A DNA stretch of 64,000 nucleotides from Cellulomonas sp. SG140 (GTDB lineage Bacteria; Actinomycetota; Actinomycetes; Actinomycetales; Cellulomonadaceae): contig NZ_JANZLA010000003.1 of NCBI RefSeq assembly GCF_025770785.1, forward strand, positions 1-64,000. The letters are read 5' to 3'. The notes below the pieces were generated by a model, which was not told where the DNA came from, searched no databases, and saw nothing but the letters and a program-made list of their open reading frames with translations. The translations under genes were made by a program, and so were the position numbers. Below are positions 1 through 7,116 of the stretch, piece by piece; the first letter of the stretch is position 1; each line of letters opens with the position of its first letter.

Positions 1-58
1 GCATCCCCTCGGCCCGATGCAGCCGACGGATCTCCGCCCAATCCTCCAGTGCGATCAC
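1..58 (-). CDS. istA: IS21-family transposase IstA, N-terminal fragment cut by the window edge
   Basis: Read on the minus strand from the GTG at 58, the first 19 codons give VIALEDWAEIRRLHRAEGM. This is the typical N-terminus of IstA transposases of the IS21 family: a helix-turn-helix region that binds the element ends. The rest of the gene lies outside the window. The copy lies head to tail behind the GTPase gene that stops at 80-82, and the 3' end of that GTPase seems to run into the element's terminal sequence. The family call rests on a short peptide, but a characteristic one. Confidence 0.6.
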   Translation of the reverse strand, partial: MIALEDWAEIRRLHRAEGM

Positions 59-79
59 CCCTCCAGAGTCCCGGAGGGG

Positions 80-1219
80 TCAGCCCCAATCCGTCGTCAG
101 AGGGTCAGTCTCAACGCGTCGTCGACAAGAGCCGCGCCAGAGGCGAGCCTGGTCCGGAAGGCGGCAGAGCACCTCCGCACTCAGTGTGGCGAGCTCGGTC
201 TGGAGCTGGTCGACCAGGACCGCCTGCAGCTGCTGTGCAGCCGGTCGCACCAGCCTGTGCGCCTGTGTGCGGGTGGCGGGCAGCCGAGCCCGCTCGGCTG
301 CCAGGGCCGTTCGCAGGCGTGTCGCCGACTCGGCGTCTGCCTCAGCGGCCGCGATGGCAAGCGCCAGGTAGGTGCGGGTGTCCTGGACGAGACGCTCGGT
401 CCGGTGGGCCAGGAGCGCGGCGGCCACCTCGCGTTCGTGCGCCTGCAGCCGCGCAAGCTGGGCACGGAGTCGTGCTCTGAGGTGGCCGTACGGCGGCGCG
501 GTGGAGTAGGCGAGCACCGGCCCGGTGTACCCGGCCCCGGCCTGCGCCTCGCGACGCACGTAGGCACACAAGTCGGCCCGCTCAGGCTCTGCGACGAGAT
601 CGATCTTGGAGACAACCACCAGAACGTGCGGCGTGTGGACCGCAACCTGCTGCAGGAGATCGCGGTCCGCCGCGGACAGCGGCTGCACCGCGCTGACGAC
701 CACAACCGCCACGGCAACCCGCGGAAGCCACCGCGTCGACAAGGCTGCGCTGGTCTCATGCACCGAGCTGAGACCGGGGGTGTCGACGAAGACGAGGTTG
801 GGGAACGCGGCGAGGCCGGGGGCGTTGACCTCGACTCTTTCGATGCCCTTGATGTTGTCCGGATTAGCACCCTCGGTCACGAAGTCGGCGAGTGCCCAGG
901 GCGAGACGGAGGAGACGGCTCCTGACGTCGACCGAACCGTGGCGCTGAGGTGCTCACCGAACTGGAGGACGGTGGGGACGCAGGTGGAAGGGATGGCGCG
1001 TACGGGCAGCACATCGTCACCGATGATGCTGTTCAGCAGTGAGCTCTTGCCTGCCTTGAAGGCTCCGAGGACGACAACCGCGAGGCGGCTGTCGGAGGTC
1101 TGAGTCCCCACGGCAGCGACGCGGTTCGACAGGTCCGTGAGGCCGAACCTGTGCGCGACGTGCTCGATCACGCCGAGCCGATCGTCCAGTGGAGCTTGCC
1201 GCTCGCCCGGGGTGCTCAT
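80..1219 (-). CDS. Dynamin-like GTPase, probably C-terminally truncated
   Basis: 379 aa from the ATG at 1219. A G domain starts near residue 30: P-loop GAFKAGKSSLLN, switch motif VDTPGLSS, base-recognition SKIDL. The C-terminal half is helical and Ala/Arg-rich, as in bacterial dynamin-family proteins, which remodel or protect membranes. Relatives are usually longer. The last ~15 residues look unlike the rest and lie directly before an IS21-type transposase, so the natural C-terminus was probably lost to that insertion. It overlaps the upstream small membrane gene by 4 bases (1216-1219). It is the last gene of an operon that began with the fluoride-riboswitch mutase gene, suggesting a membrane role under fluoride stress (inference). 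Confidence 0.75.
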   Translation of the reverse strand: MSTPGERQAPLDDRLGVIEHVAHRFGLTDLSNRVAAVGTQTSDSRLAVVVLGAFKAGKSSLLNSIIGDDVLPVRAIPSTCVPTVLQFGEHLSATVRSTSGAVSSVSPWALADFVTEGANPDNIKGIERVEVNAPGLAAFPNLVFVDTPGLSSVHETSAALSTRWLPRVAVAVVVVSAVQPLSAADRDLLQQVAVHTPHVLVVVSKIDLVAEPERADLCAYVRREAQAGAGYTGPVLAYSTAPPYGHLRARLRAQLARLQAHEREVAAALLAHRTERLVQDTRTYLALAIAAAEADAESATRLRTALAAERARLPATRTQAHRLVRPAAQQLQAVLVDQLQTELATLSAEVLCRLPDQARLWRGSCRRRVETDPLTTDWG

Positions 1220-1500
1220 CGTGGTTCGGCCACGGATCGGGGAACGTCCACGTCCGGCGGTCGTAGCTGCTGGAGCCGACGGTGAAGCCGTTGGACCGCC
1301 CGACGAGGGCTGACCACGATCGGCAGCAGTACCAGCGACACGGCACTGGCGACGAACGGGCACGAGCGGCCACCCACGGCGACCACGTACGTGACAAGGC
1401 CGAGGCCGAGGAGCGAAGCCAGCACCTCGTGCCACGTGCTCGACCGACTGTGCAAGCGCCGCACCGCGAACCGGCCACGGCGCCACGCGCGTGCCTTCAT
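1216..1500 (-). CDS. Small two-helix membrane protein of unknown function
   Basis: 94 aa. A basic N-terminus (MKARAWRRGRF) is followed by two adjacent hydrophobic helices, about residues 27-41 and 47-63, and a basic, proline-containing tail. No family recognised. It is tied to its neighbours by two ATGA overlaps: its start overlaps the stop of the mutase gene (1497-1500) and its stop overlaps the start of the GTPase (1216-1219). Such tight coupling supports a real gene and a possible partnership with the GTPase at the membrane. Confidence 0.6.
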   Translation of the reverse strand: MKARAWRRGRFAVRRLHSRSSTWHEVLASLLGLGLVTYVVAVGGRSCPFVASAVSLVLLPIVVSPRRAVQRLHRRLQQLRPPDVDVPRSVAEPR

Positions 1501-2180
1501 GTCCCACCCTCCGCTTCAATCCTGCGGATCCCAGCCTTCGCGGCGGGCACGTCGAGATAGCGGCCGTGCACCGGAGCCGTCGGTGTTGCCCCGTCGAGGG
1601 TCGCGACCCACGGCTGCGTCGGAGGGATGTTCACGCCCGTCAGGGTCGCGTCGTCGAGCCGTTCGAGAATCGCCCGCAACGCTCGTAAGGAGTTCCCGTG
1701 TGCGACGAGCAGGGCGCACGCACCGGGCGGGAGTCGGTCGCGGGTCTGATCCCACCAGGGGCGTACCCGCCCGATCACCTCGCGCGACGACTCGCCTGCC
1801 CCGACCTCAAGGTGCTCCGCGACCGCCGGCGGCGGCATGCACTCCCAGGTCGCGATCTGCCGTGGGCTCGCCGGTGGCGGAGCCCCGTCGACGGTCCGGC
1901 GCCACGTGGTGAAGGCGTCCGCACCGAATCGCTCGAGAACGTGGCGCTTGGCCATCCCCGTCAAGGTCCCGTAGTCGCGCTCGGCGAGCTGCCAGGCGCC
2001 CACGACGGGTACGTCGGCGATGCCGAGCGCCGTGCGAACGAGGTCAGCGGTCCGCATGGCACGTTCGAGCGGGGAGCTGATGATGACGGTTGGTTCCAGA
2101 CCCGCGCGCCGCAGCTGCTGCGCAGCTGAACCGGCCCCGCAGACGCCGTGCCGGGTGAGCGGCGGATCGAGAAGTGGGCC
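1497..2180 (-). pseudogene. Phosphoglycerate mutase-family gene, C-terminal part, split by an IS
   Basis: Reads GPLLDPPLTRHG...SSPLERAMRTADLV...LLVAHGNSLRALRAIL, the body of a dPGM/histidine-phosphatase protein including the second catalytic His (AHGNS). The N-terminus with the RHG motif lies beyond the inserted IS at 3530-3612. Joining 3612-3530 to 2175-1497 (one copy of the 5-bp repeat removed) gives 762 nt, an uninterrupted 253-residue protein. Only an internal ATG at 2057 could now start a shortened product of 186 aa, which lacks the RHG catalytic loop. Its stop overlaps the small membrane gene, so the insertion may also reduce downstream expression. Confidence 0.85.
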
Positions 2181-2210
2181 TTACCCCCGGTTCGTGGACA
2201 CGGTGGTGGA

Positions 2211-3107
2211 TTACGCCGCTGCCGGGAGGATAGCGGCTGACGTGGTCTCGTAGGTGACAGGCGACTGGTAGCGGCACCAGGAGTGCCGGCGGCGGGTGTT
2301 GTAGCGCACGAGCCATCGGAACAACTGGCGGCGGCAGGTCGCCTCGTCAGGCCACGCGTTGTGGTCTTGGAGGACCTCTCTCTTCAGGGTGGCGTTGAAG
2401 GACTCGGCGAGGCTGTTGTCTGCGCTGGTCCCGACGGCGCCCATGGACTGGGTCACCCCCAGCTCGGCGCAGAGTCGGGCGTAGTCCTTGGAGGTGTAGA
2501 CCGACCCGTGGTCGGAGTGGAAGACCGCGCCGGCGAGCCTGCCGCGGGTCGCGTGGGCGGCCTTGAGCGCGTCGGCGACGAGCTCGGTGCGCATGTGGTC
2601 CGCGATCGACCAGCCGACCAGGCGGCGCGAGTAGCAGTCGATCACGGTCGCCAGGTACAGGTTGGTGCCGTCGGAGAGCGGCAGGTAGGTGATGTCCCCG
2701 ACGTAGCGGCGGTTCGGGGCCGGGGCGGTGAAGTCCCGCTTGAGCAGGTCAGGGACCCGCAGGTCCGCAGGTTCGGGGATCGTGGTGCGGACCTTGCGCC
2801 GACGGCGGTACCCGGCGATGGCGTGCTCGCGCATCACCCGGGCGACCCGCTTGTGATTGACCCGCTGACCAGGCGCGACGCCGTCGTTGAGCTCGGCGGT
2901 CACCCGCGGCGCGCCGACCGTTCTGTCCTCGTCGTGGACCTTGCGGATCCGCTCGGCGAGCTCGGCGTCAGCCTCAACCCGGGCGGCCCTGGCCGGTGCC
3001 CCGGCCCGTCAGGCGTAGTAGGAGGATCGCTCGATCTCGACGAGCTCGCACAGCCGCTTCACCTCGAAGGTGCCGGAGTGGTCGGCGACGAACTGGAAGC
3101 GGCTCAC
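2211..3107 (-). pseudogene. IS3-family transposase OrfB, nonsense mutation at codon 33
   Basis: The frame starts at GTG 3107 (VSRFQFVADHSGTFEVK...IERSSYYA) and meets TGA at 3009-3011, exactly where the family has Trp (YYAW). After the stop the same frame continues normally (RAGAPARAARVEAD...) to 2211. The rve/DDE catalytic core is intact: DITYLPL, FHSDHGSVYTS, NSLAESFNATLKRE. A TGG to TGA change explains the break. Unless this is a sequencing error, no full transposase is made; a start at the ATG at 2903 would give only the 230-residue catalytic part without the HTH_21 region. Confidence 0.8.
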
Positions 3108-3466
3108 CAGTTCGTCTCCCCGGCGAAATACTTCGCCGCCTGGCGCAGGATCTCCCGCTCGGTCGCGAGCTTGGTCCGCTCCGCCCGCAGCTGGGCGTTC
3201 TCGGCCTCGAGCCGGGCCACCTTCTGTTCCGAGGTCTCGGGCCCCGACGGCGGCAGCGAGCCGCTCCTGGGACTGACCGGGCGGGTGGTCGTCGTGCCGT
3301 CCAGGGCCGTCGTCTTGCCCGTGCCGTACAGGTCCACCCAGTTGCTCAAGGTGCCCCGCACGATCCCCAGATCAGCGGCGATGCCACGCAGCGTCGCCCC
3401 CGGGGTGGACTCGTACAAGTCGACGGCCTGCCGACGGAACTCATCGGAGTAGTTCTTGCGGGCCAT
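3104..3466 (-). CDS. IS3-family transposase OrfA
   Basis: 120 aa. Begins MARKNYSDEFRRQAVDLYES, a classic IS3 OrfA start, with a helix-turn-helix (ATLRGIAADLGIVRGTLSNW) followed by a C-terminal coiled coil (VARLEAENAQLRAERTKLAT) that in this family drives multimerisation. It binds the element ends and is normally fused to OrfB by frameshifting. The stop overlaps the GTG start of orfB (3104-3107). Confidence 0.9.
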   Translation of the reverse strand: MARKNYSDEFRRQAVDLYESTPGATLRGIAADLGIVRGTLSNWVDLYGTGKTTALDGTTTTRPVSPRSGSLPPSGPETSEQKVARLEAENAQLRAERTKLATEREILRQAAKYFAGETNW

Positions 3467-3529
3467 GGTCCTGGATCATCTCGCTTCCCCAGCACGTGCT
3501 GGATACAGCGTGTCCAAGAACCAGGGTCA

Positions 3530-3612
3530 GGGCCCAGCCCTGTGAAGCGTTGGGCCGCGTTGTAGACGCTCTCCCCGTGGCGCAGCAGCACGACCGTGCA
3601 CTCGCCGGGCAT
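3530..3612 (-). pseudogene. Phosphoglycerate mutase-family gene, N-terminal fragment
   Basis: From ATG 3612: MPGECTVVLLRHGESVYN, then AAQRFTGLGP and the IS. LLRHGES is the catalytic phospho-His loop of the histidine phosphatase/dPGM superfamily, and this is the only one of the three PGM-fold genes here that keeps the His. In frame the product now runs out into IS sequence. It lies 26 nt downstream of a fluoride aptamer; its SD (GGCAGGTGA) can pair with the 3' strand of that aptamer. Confidence 0.85.
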
Positions 3613-3637
3613 GCGTCACCTGCCGTCGTCACGTGGA

Positions 3638-3714
3638 CGGGCAGGAACCATCAGCCGGTTGGCGGTTGTAGCACCAAGGACGATGCCTCGGCACTGTGGC
3701 GGGATCCATCGCCA
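3638..3714 (-). promoter_or_regulatory. Fluoride riboswitch (crcB motif), copy 1
   Basis: Minus strand: GGCGATGGATCCCGCC (3698-3713), a variable hairpin, AACCGCC, then GGCTGATGGTTCCTGCC (down to about 3640). This matches the conserved fluoride aptamer skeleton (GGCGATGR..CCGCC, then CYGCC...GGCTGATGRYYCCT). A -10-like TAGAAT (3719-3724) lies just upstream. CCTGCC at the aptamer 3' end can pair with GGCAGG over the SD of the mutase start at 3612, suggesting translational control. Confidence 0.85.
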
Positions 3715-3783
3715 CCCTAATTCTAGTGCTGGCGCCGGTCGACCGGTCGACGGCACGCGGGCCCGGCCGACTTCAGGTCTCCG

Positions 3784-4221
3784 TCACTGGACAGCGCGCG
3801 GCCGGCTCGCGTCCGGACGGGTGATGGTCACGGTGCAGCGCGCATATGTCGCCACACGTCTGGAGACCGAGCCCAGCATCCATCGCTCGAGGCGTGACCT
3901 GCCGCGGTGGCCCAAGACGATGTGGTCCACGCCATTGGTCTCGGCGTAACGCAGGATCTGCTCCGCGGGATGCCCGACCTGTGTCACGACGACAGGTGCA
4001 AGGTCGGTGAATCGCTGGCCGATGCCCTCCAGCACTGCTGAGGTGTGCGATTCCGCACGGTCGAGCAGGGCCTCGGTCTCGACGTCGTCGGCGATCTCCG
4101 GGACGTGCGTCACCCCGAGGACATGGAGCTCGGCTCCGTATCGACGTGCAAGGTCTGCGGCGAGGTCGAGAGCGGCGTCGGCGGCTTCCGAGCCGTCGTA
4201 GCCGACGAGGATCCTCTTCAT
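3784..4221 (-). CDS. Universal stress protein, UspA family
   Basis: 145 aa, one complete Usp domain: N-terminal strand MKRILVGYDGSEAAD and the C-terminal nucleotide-binding signature GHRGRSRLERWMLGSVSRRV (G-2X-G-9X-G-S), so an ATP-binding-type Usp. Cytoplasmic. Its start overlaps the stop of the antiporter gene (4218-4221), making a two-gene operon. Usp genes are among known companions of fluoride-riboswitch loci; here the operon leader carries the second RNA motif instead. The C-terminus adds a short basic tail. Confidence 0.9.
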   Translation of the reverse strand: MKRILVGYDGSEAADAALDLAADLARRYGAELHVLGVTHVPEIADDVETEALLDRAESHTSAVLEGIGQRFTDLAPVVVTQVGHPAEQILRYAETNGVDHIVLGHRGRSRLERWMLGSVSRRVATYARCTVTITRPDASRPRAVQ

Positions 4222-5453
4222 CGTTCCTCCTGGACGAGGTCAACTTCCGGTGAGGCCGCAGGGTCGGCAGGCGCGCCGGCGACGTCGCGCGTGACCTCCG
4301 TGCGGTCGGGGAGCAGGTGCCGGGGGAGGAAGAACGCATTCGCGATCACCGTGGGGATCACGGCACTACCCACCACCGCCGCAACGAGGATGGAGTATTG
4401 CGCCGTGGACACGATCTGATGGTTCAGACCGAAGAGGGCGGCGATGGTTCCGAAGGTGAGGCCAGTGGACATCAGCAGAGTGGTGTATGCGCCCTCGCGG
4501 CGGGGGGAACGGAATGCCCGCGTCACCGGGTAGACCCCGACGACCTTGAGCAAGACCTTCGCACCGAGGAGAGCAAGGAAGGCGATCGGCGCCGCCGCGA
4601 GAGCCGGGAGAGACACGAGCGAGCCGGCCCGCAGGAAGTAGAACGGCGTCAGAAGCCCGAAGGTCAATGTGCGTAGCCGTCGGACCAGCTCGTGATCACG
4701 GCCGACGACACCGGCCAACACCATCCCGACGAGGTATGCCGGCAGCACCGACTCGCTACCGGCCCAGGTTGCCAAGGCCGCCAGCCCGAACAGGACGGCC
4801 AGAAGGAACTTGGCCTCGATCTCGGATGGTCGCCCTCCGAAGCGCGCGAACACGGCCCGGACCACCCGAGGGAGCACGACGACGACGAGGGCGGCGACCG
4901 CGGCGAACACTCCTGTCCGCCACGTGAACGGGGAGAACATCAGCCCCAGCGCCAGCACGGTCGCCAGGTCGGTTACGAAGCAGGCCGCCAGAACGGTCTT
5001 GCCGTACGACGTCTTGTTCAGCCCGAACTCGAGCATCACGGCGTACACCACCGCGACGGATGTCGTCGACATCGAGATCCCGGCCAACCACCCCGCCCGG
5101 GGTGACCAACCGAGCACCCAGATGGCGAGGGCGGCACATCCTAGGAACGGCGCCGCGAAGCTGACCAAGCCGATCCCAGCCGCCTGCCTCCAGTTGCTCC
5201 GGAAGCTCGCCGGGTCCAGCTCGGCGCCCGCGAGAAAGGTCAGCACGATCGCGCCGGTACCAGACAAGAAGGTGACCCAAGACGCGTCTCGCGAAAGCGC
5301 GCTCGCTCCGAGCGCGGCGCCGATCAGCAGCTGCGCGACCATGCCCACGGCGATCTCGGACAGGGCCGTCGCCAGGCGCAGCCACACGGAGATCACCGAA
5401 GCCAGCAGCGCTAGCGCCAACCACACGCCTGCTTGAGCCCATACCGCGGTCAT
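4218..5453 (-). CDS. Cation:proton antiporter, CPA2 (KefB/NapA-like) family
   Basis: 411 aa from ATG 5453, about 12 hydrophobic helices covering the Na+/H+ exchanger fold; no TrkA-N or other C-terminal regulatory domain, only a short acidic/polar tail. Likely exchanges Na+, Li+ or K+ for protons at the inner membrane; ion specificity cannot be read from the sequence. The first gene of an operon with usp. The start codon follows directly on the RNA motif at 5454-5535, with the SD GGTGGGGAG inside that motif, which points to translational control by the RNA. Confidence 0.85.
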   Translation of the reverse strand: MTAVWAQAGVWLALALLASVISVWLRLATALSEIAVGMVAQLLIGAALGASALSRDASWVTFLSGTGAIVLTFLAGAELDPASFRSNWRQAAGIGLVSFAAPFLGCAALAIWVLGWSPRAGWLAGISMSTTSVAVVYAVMLEFGLNKTSYGKTVLAACFVTDLATVLALGLMFSPFTWRTGVFAAVAALVVVVLPRVVRAVFARFGGRPSEIEAKFLLAVLFGLAALATWAGSESVLPAYLVGMVLAGVVGRDHELVRRLRTLTFGLLTPFYFLRAGSLVSLPALAAAPIAFLALLGAKVLLKVVGVYPVTRAFRSPRREGAYTTLLMSTGLTFGTIAALFGLNHQIVSTAQYSILVAAVVGSAVIPTVIANAFFLPRHLLPDRTEVTRDVAGAPADPAASPEVDLVQEER

Positions 5454-5535
5454 GACGGCTCCCCACCTGTCGATCAGGTAGGGACCGTTGGCGCCTGGTG
5501 CGCAAGTGCTGGCGAGCCCCTCCGCCGATCGGCAC
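5454..5535 (-). promoter_or_regulatory. Structured RNA motif, copy A, upstream of the antiporter
   Basis: Minus strand: closing CGGC/GCCG, hairpin GGCGGAGGGGCTCGCC, hairpin GCGCACCAGGCGC, conserved CAACGGTCCCT, hairpin ACCTGATCGACAGGT, then GGGGAGCCGTC and the ATG. Same architecture and conserved bases as copies at 5656 and 6970. The SD of the antiporter lies in the 3' part of the motif, so ligand-dependent folding could expose or hide it. See the findings for the three-way comparison. Confidence 0.7.
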
Positions 5536-5655
5536 GCTAGCTCCCGACTGGCACTCCCGCAATGCCGACCGCGTCCGGCGTCGGCTCTCCTGACGTCCGA
5601 CCTACACCACGGCGCTCCGGACTGGCGCAGCACTTGCGTCGGTACCGCATCATGG

Positions 5656-5747
5656 TGACGTCACGGCGGAGGGGCTCGCCTCAACTGCAGCACGGTGCTG
5701 CCAACGGTCCCTGGACAACCACCTGGTTGGTGGCTGCCGTGACGTCA
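5656..5747 (+). promoter_or_regulatory. Structured RNA motif, copy B, upstream of DUF2180 gene
   Basis: Closed by a perfect 12-bp stem TGACGTCACGGC (5656-5667) / GCCGTGACGTCA (5736-5747). Inside are GGCGGAGGGGCTCGCC, the hairpin GCAGCACGGTGCTGC, the invariant CCAACGGTCCCTGG and a CCACCTGGTTGGTGG hairpin. It is transcribed divergently from copy A, about 120 bp away. GGTCGCTC just after the motif can pair with GAGCGACC next to the DUF2180 SD. Confidence 0.7.
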
Positions 5748-5841
5748 TGCGGTGGTCGCTCTGGTCGGGAGCGGGATCCCGATCGGCCAGGAACAGGTGC
5801 CACGGGGCGCCTGGAGGAGTCGAGCGACCGAGGAGCGAACC

Positions 5842-6093
5842 ATGCAGTGCTTCGAGTGCATGACACGAGGGAGCCAGTTCACGCCCGCAGTGGCGGTTTG
5901 CACCACCTGCGGTGCTGGCCTCTGCATCGACCACGCTGTGGTCGGGCACGCGGCAACCTGGCTGAGCACTCCGGGGAACCCGGCTCCCCGCCGGCTACCC
6001 GGTCGACGGCTCCTTTGCCCGGAGTGCGCGTCCGGCTCATCCGGCGTGGGTGACGACCAGCACGACCGCCGCACCGTGGCCGCGGTGAGCTGA
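5842..6093 (+). CDS. DUF2180-family small zinc-ribbon protein
   Basis: 83 aa from ATG 5842 behind the SD GAGGAGCG. Cys pairs CFEC, CTTCGAGLC and CPEC together with DHAVVGH suggest one or two structural zinc sites. The pattern AVAVCTTCGAGLCIDHAVV fits the DUF2180 family of actinobacteria and archaea, whose role is not known. It follows structured RNA copy B, the same motif that precedes the antiporter and enolase operons, so it is probably part of the same ion-stress response. It converges on the mutase-like gene, with 4 bp between the stops. Confidence 0.8.
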   Translation: MQCFECMTRGSQFTPAVAVCTTCGAGLCIDHAVVGHAATWLSTPGNPAPRRLPGRRLLCPECASGSSGVGDDQHDRRTVAAVS

Positions 6094-6097
6094 TCTT

Positions 6098-6793
6098 TCA
6101 CAGGTCCGGCGCGCTAGCACCCTCAGGCGCGCCGGACCGAAGCCGCGTGATTCGCGGGCGCCCGGGGCCCCCGACGTCGTAGGCCACGACGTCTCCGTGG
6201 CCGAGGGACTCGTCGAGCATCCGGTCGTCGTCGAGCCCTTCGACGATGACTCTCAGGGCCCTGAGCGCCGCGTCGTGGGAGACGATCACCACAGCCCCGG
6301 CGCCGAGACGCGGGTACAGGTGGTGCAACCAGAAGCCGCGGACCCGAGTCAGAACGTCGCGCAGCGACTCCGGCTCGGCGCGTTGGCGATAGGGCCGCTG
6401 CTGCAGGGCATAACGCATGGCTGCCCAGCGAGGGTCGTGCGGCGACATCTGCGGTGGCACCTCGTCGAGTCCCGTCTGCGACGGTACCGACGTTGCGGGT
6501 TGGCCAGACCAGGCACCCAAGTTCTGGTCCGAGAGCTCCCACACCATCCGCACCGACGGTTGGCCGAGCGCCTCGCGGGCAATTGTTCGAGCCGTATCCG
6601 CAGCGCGCACAAGAGGGGAGGACAGCACCTCGTGCACGGGCACGGGCTGCTCGACCACCGCATGGCGGACGTCGTCGGCTACCGCGCGACCCTCGACGCT
6701 GAGCTCGGTGTTGAGCAGGCCCGGCAGCGCGCCTTCGGCCTCGGACGTGCATGGCCCGGGCCGGACGAGGATCAGGCGTTCGAACGCGGGCAC
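6098..6793 (-). CDS. Histidine-phosphatase-fold (PGM-like) protein lacking the catalytic RHG His
   Basis: 231 aa from GTG 6793. The superfamily fold is clear: SSPLVRAADTARTIA, LSDQNLGAWSG, SLRDVLTRVRGFWLHHL and the second catalytic motif IVSHDAALRALR. The first motif, normally LVRHGE, reads LVRPGPCTS: the phospho-accepting His is Pro. It should therefore not work as a normal mutase or phosphatase, though it could bind phosphoglycerates or act as a regulator (inference). It is single-gene and controlled by fluoride aptamer copy 2; the SD AGGAG is 5 nt before the start. Confidence 0.8.
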   Translation of the reverse strand: MPAFERLILVRPGPCTSEAEGALPGLLNTELSVEGRAVADDVRHAVVEQPVPVHEVLSSPLVRAADTARTIAREALGQPSVRMVWELSDQNLGAWSGQPATSVPSQTGLDEVPPQMSPHDPRWAAMRYALQQRPYRQRAEPESLRDVLTRVRGFWLHHLYPRLGAGAVVIVSHDAALRALRVIVEGLDDDRMLDESLGHGDVVAYDVGGPGRPRITRLRSGAPEGASAPDL

Positions 6794-6810
6794 GGCGCTC
6801 CTGTCTCATG

Positions 6811-6876
6811 AGGACAGGAACCATCAGCCGGGGTCGGCGGGTCAGGCCCGGGGGCCTCGGCGGGATCCATCGCCGG
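6811..6876 (-). promoter_or_regulatory. Fluoride riboswitch (crcB motif), copy 2
   Basis: Minus strand: GGCGATGGATCCCGCC (6859-6874), a GAGGCCCCCGGGCCT hairpin, ACCCGCC, then GGCTGATGGTTCCTGTCC. A -10-like TAGAAT lies at 6884-6889. TCCTGTC at the aptamer 3' end pairs perfectly with GACAGGA across a CTCATGA loop; that second strand contains the SD of the gene starting at 6793. This is a plain translational switch layout: aptamer closed, SD free. Confidence 0.87.
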
Positions 6877-6969
6877 TAGTCGGATTCTAGGGGGCGCGCG
6901 ACGTGGCCTCGAACGCTGACCAGGGACCATGGGCGCCATGCGACCACAGGACCACTGTTAGTGTCGGCG

Positions 6970-7058
6970 ATGTCACGGTGGTGGGGCTCACCTTCAACCG
7001 CGGTCGTCATGGCCGCCAACGGTCCCTGGGATGCCCCTTCGGGCGTGCCGTGACTCAT
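6970..7058 (+). promoter_or_regulatory. Structured RNA motif, copy C, upstream of enolase
   Basis: GTCACGG (6972-6978) pairs with CCGTGAC (7048-7054). Internal hairpins are GGTGGTGGGGCTCACC (a GGTG/CACC stem where copies A and B have GGCG/CGCC, a compensatory change), GCGG...CCGC, conserved GCCAACGGTCCCTGG, and GCCCCTTCGGGC. TGTCCTCC right after the motif can pair with the enolase SD GGAAGGACA (one bulge). The motif is back to back with fluoride aptamer copy 2. Confidence 0.7.
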
Positions 7059-7116
7059 GTCCTCCGGCAGCCCGCACCGGTGTCCGTCTCGACGGCGCGA
7101 AGCGGAAGGACAGACG

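Larger units (their letters stand above)
2181..3529 (-). mobile_element. IS3-family insertion sequence, 1349 bp, with 5-bp target duplication
   Basis: Left end TTACCCCCGGTTCGTGGACA and right end (minus strand) TGACCCTGGTTCTTGGACAC form imperfect terminal inverted repeats, best in GGTTCKTGGACACG. GGGCC flanks both sides (2176-2180 and 3530-3534). The element carries overlapping orfA and orfB on the minus strand, as in IS3 elements. It sits inside the phosphoglycerate mutase gene in the same orientation as that gene. OrfB carries a nonsense codon, so this copy is probably no longer mobile by itself. Confidence 0.9.

Noticed and set aside
6961..7116. A fourth fluoride aptamer before enolase
   Set aside because: GGCGATG occurs at 6966, but CCGCC and GGCTGATGG are absent at the right places; this leader is the other RNA motif (copy C).
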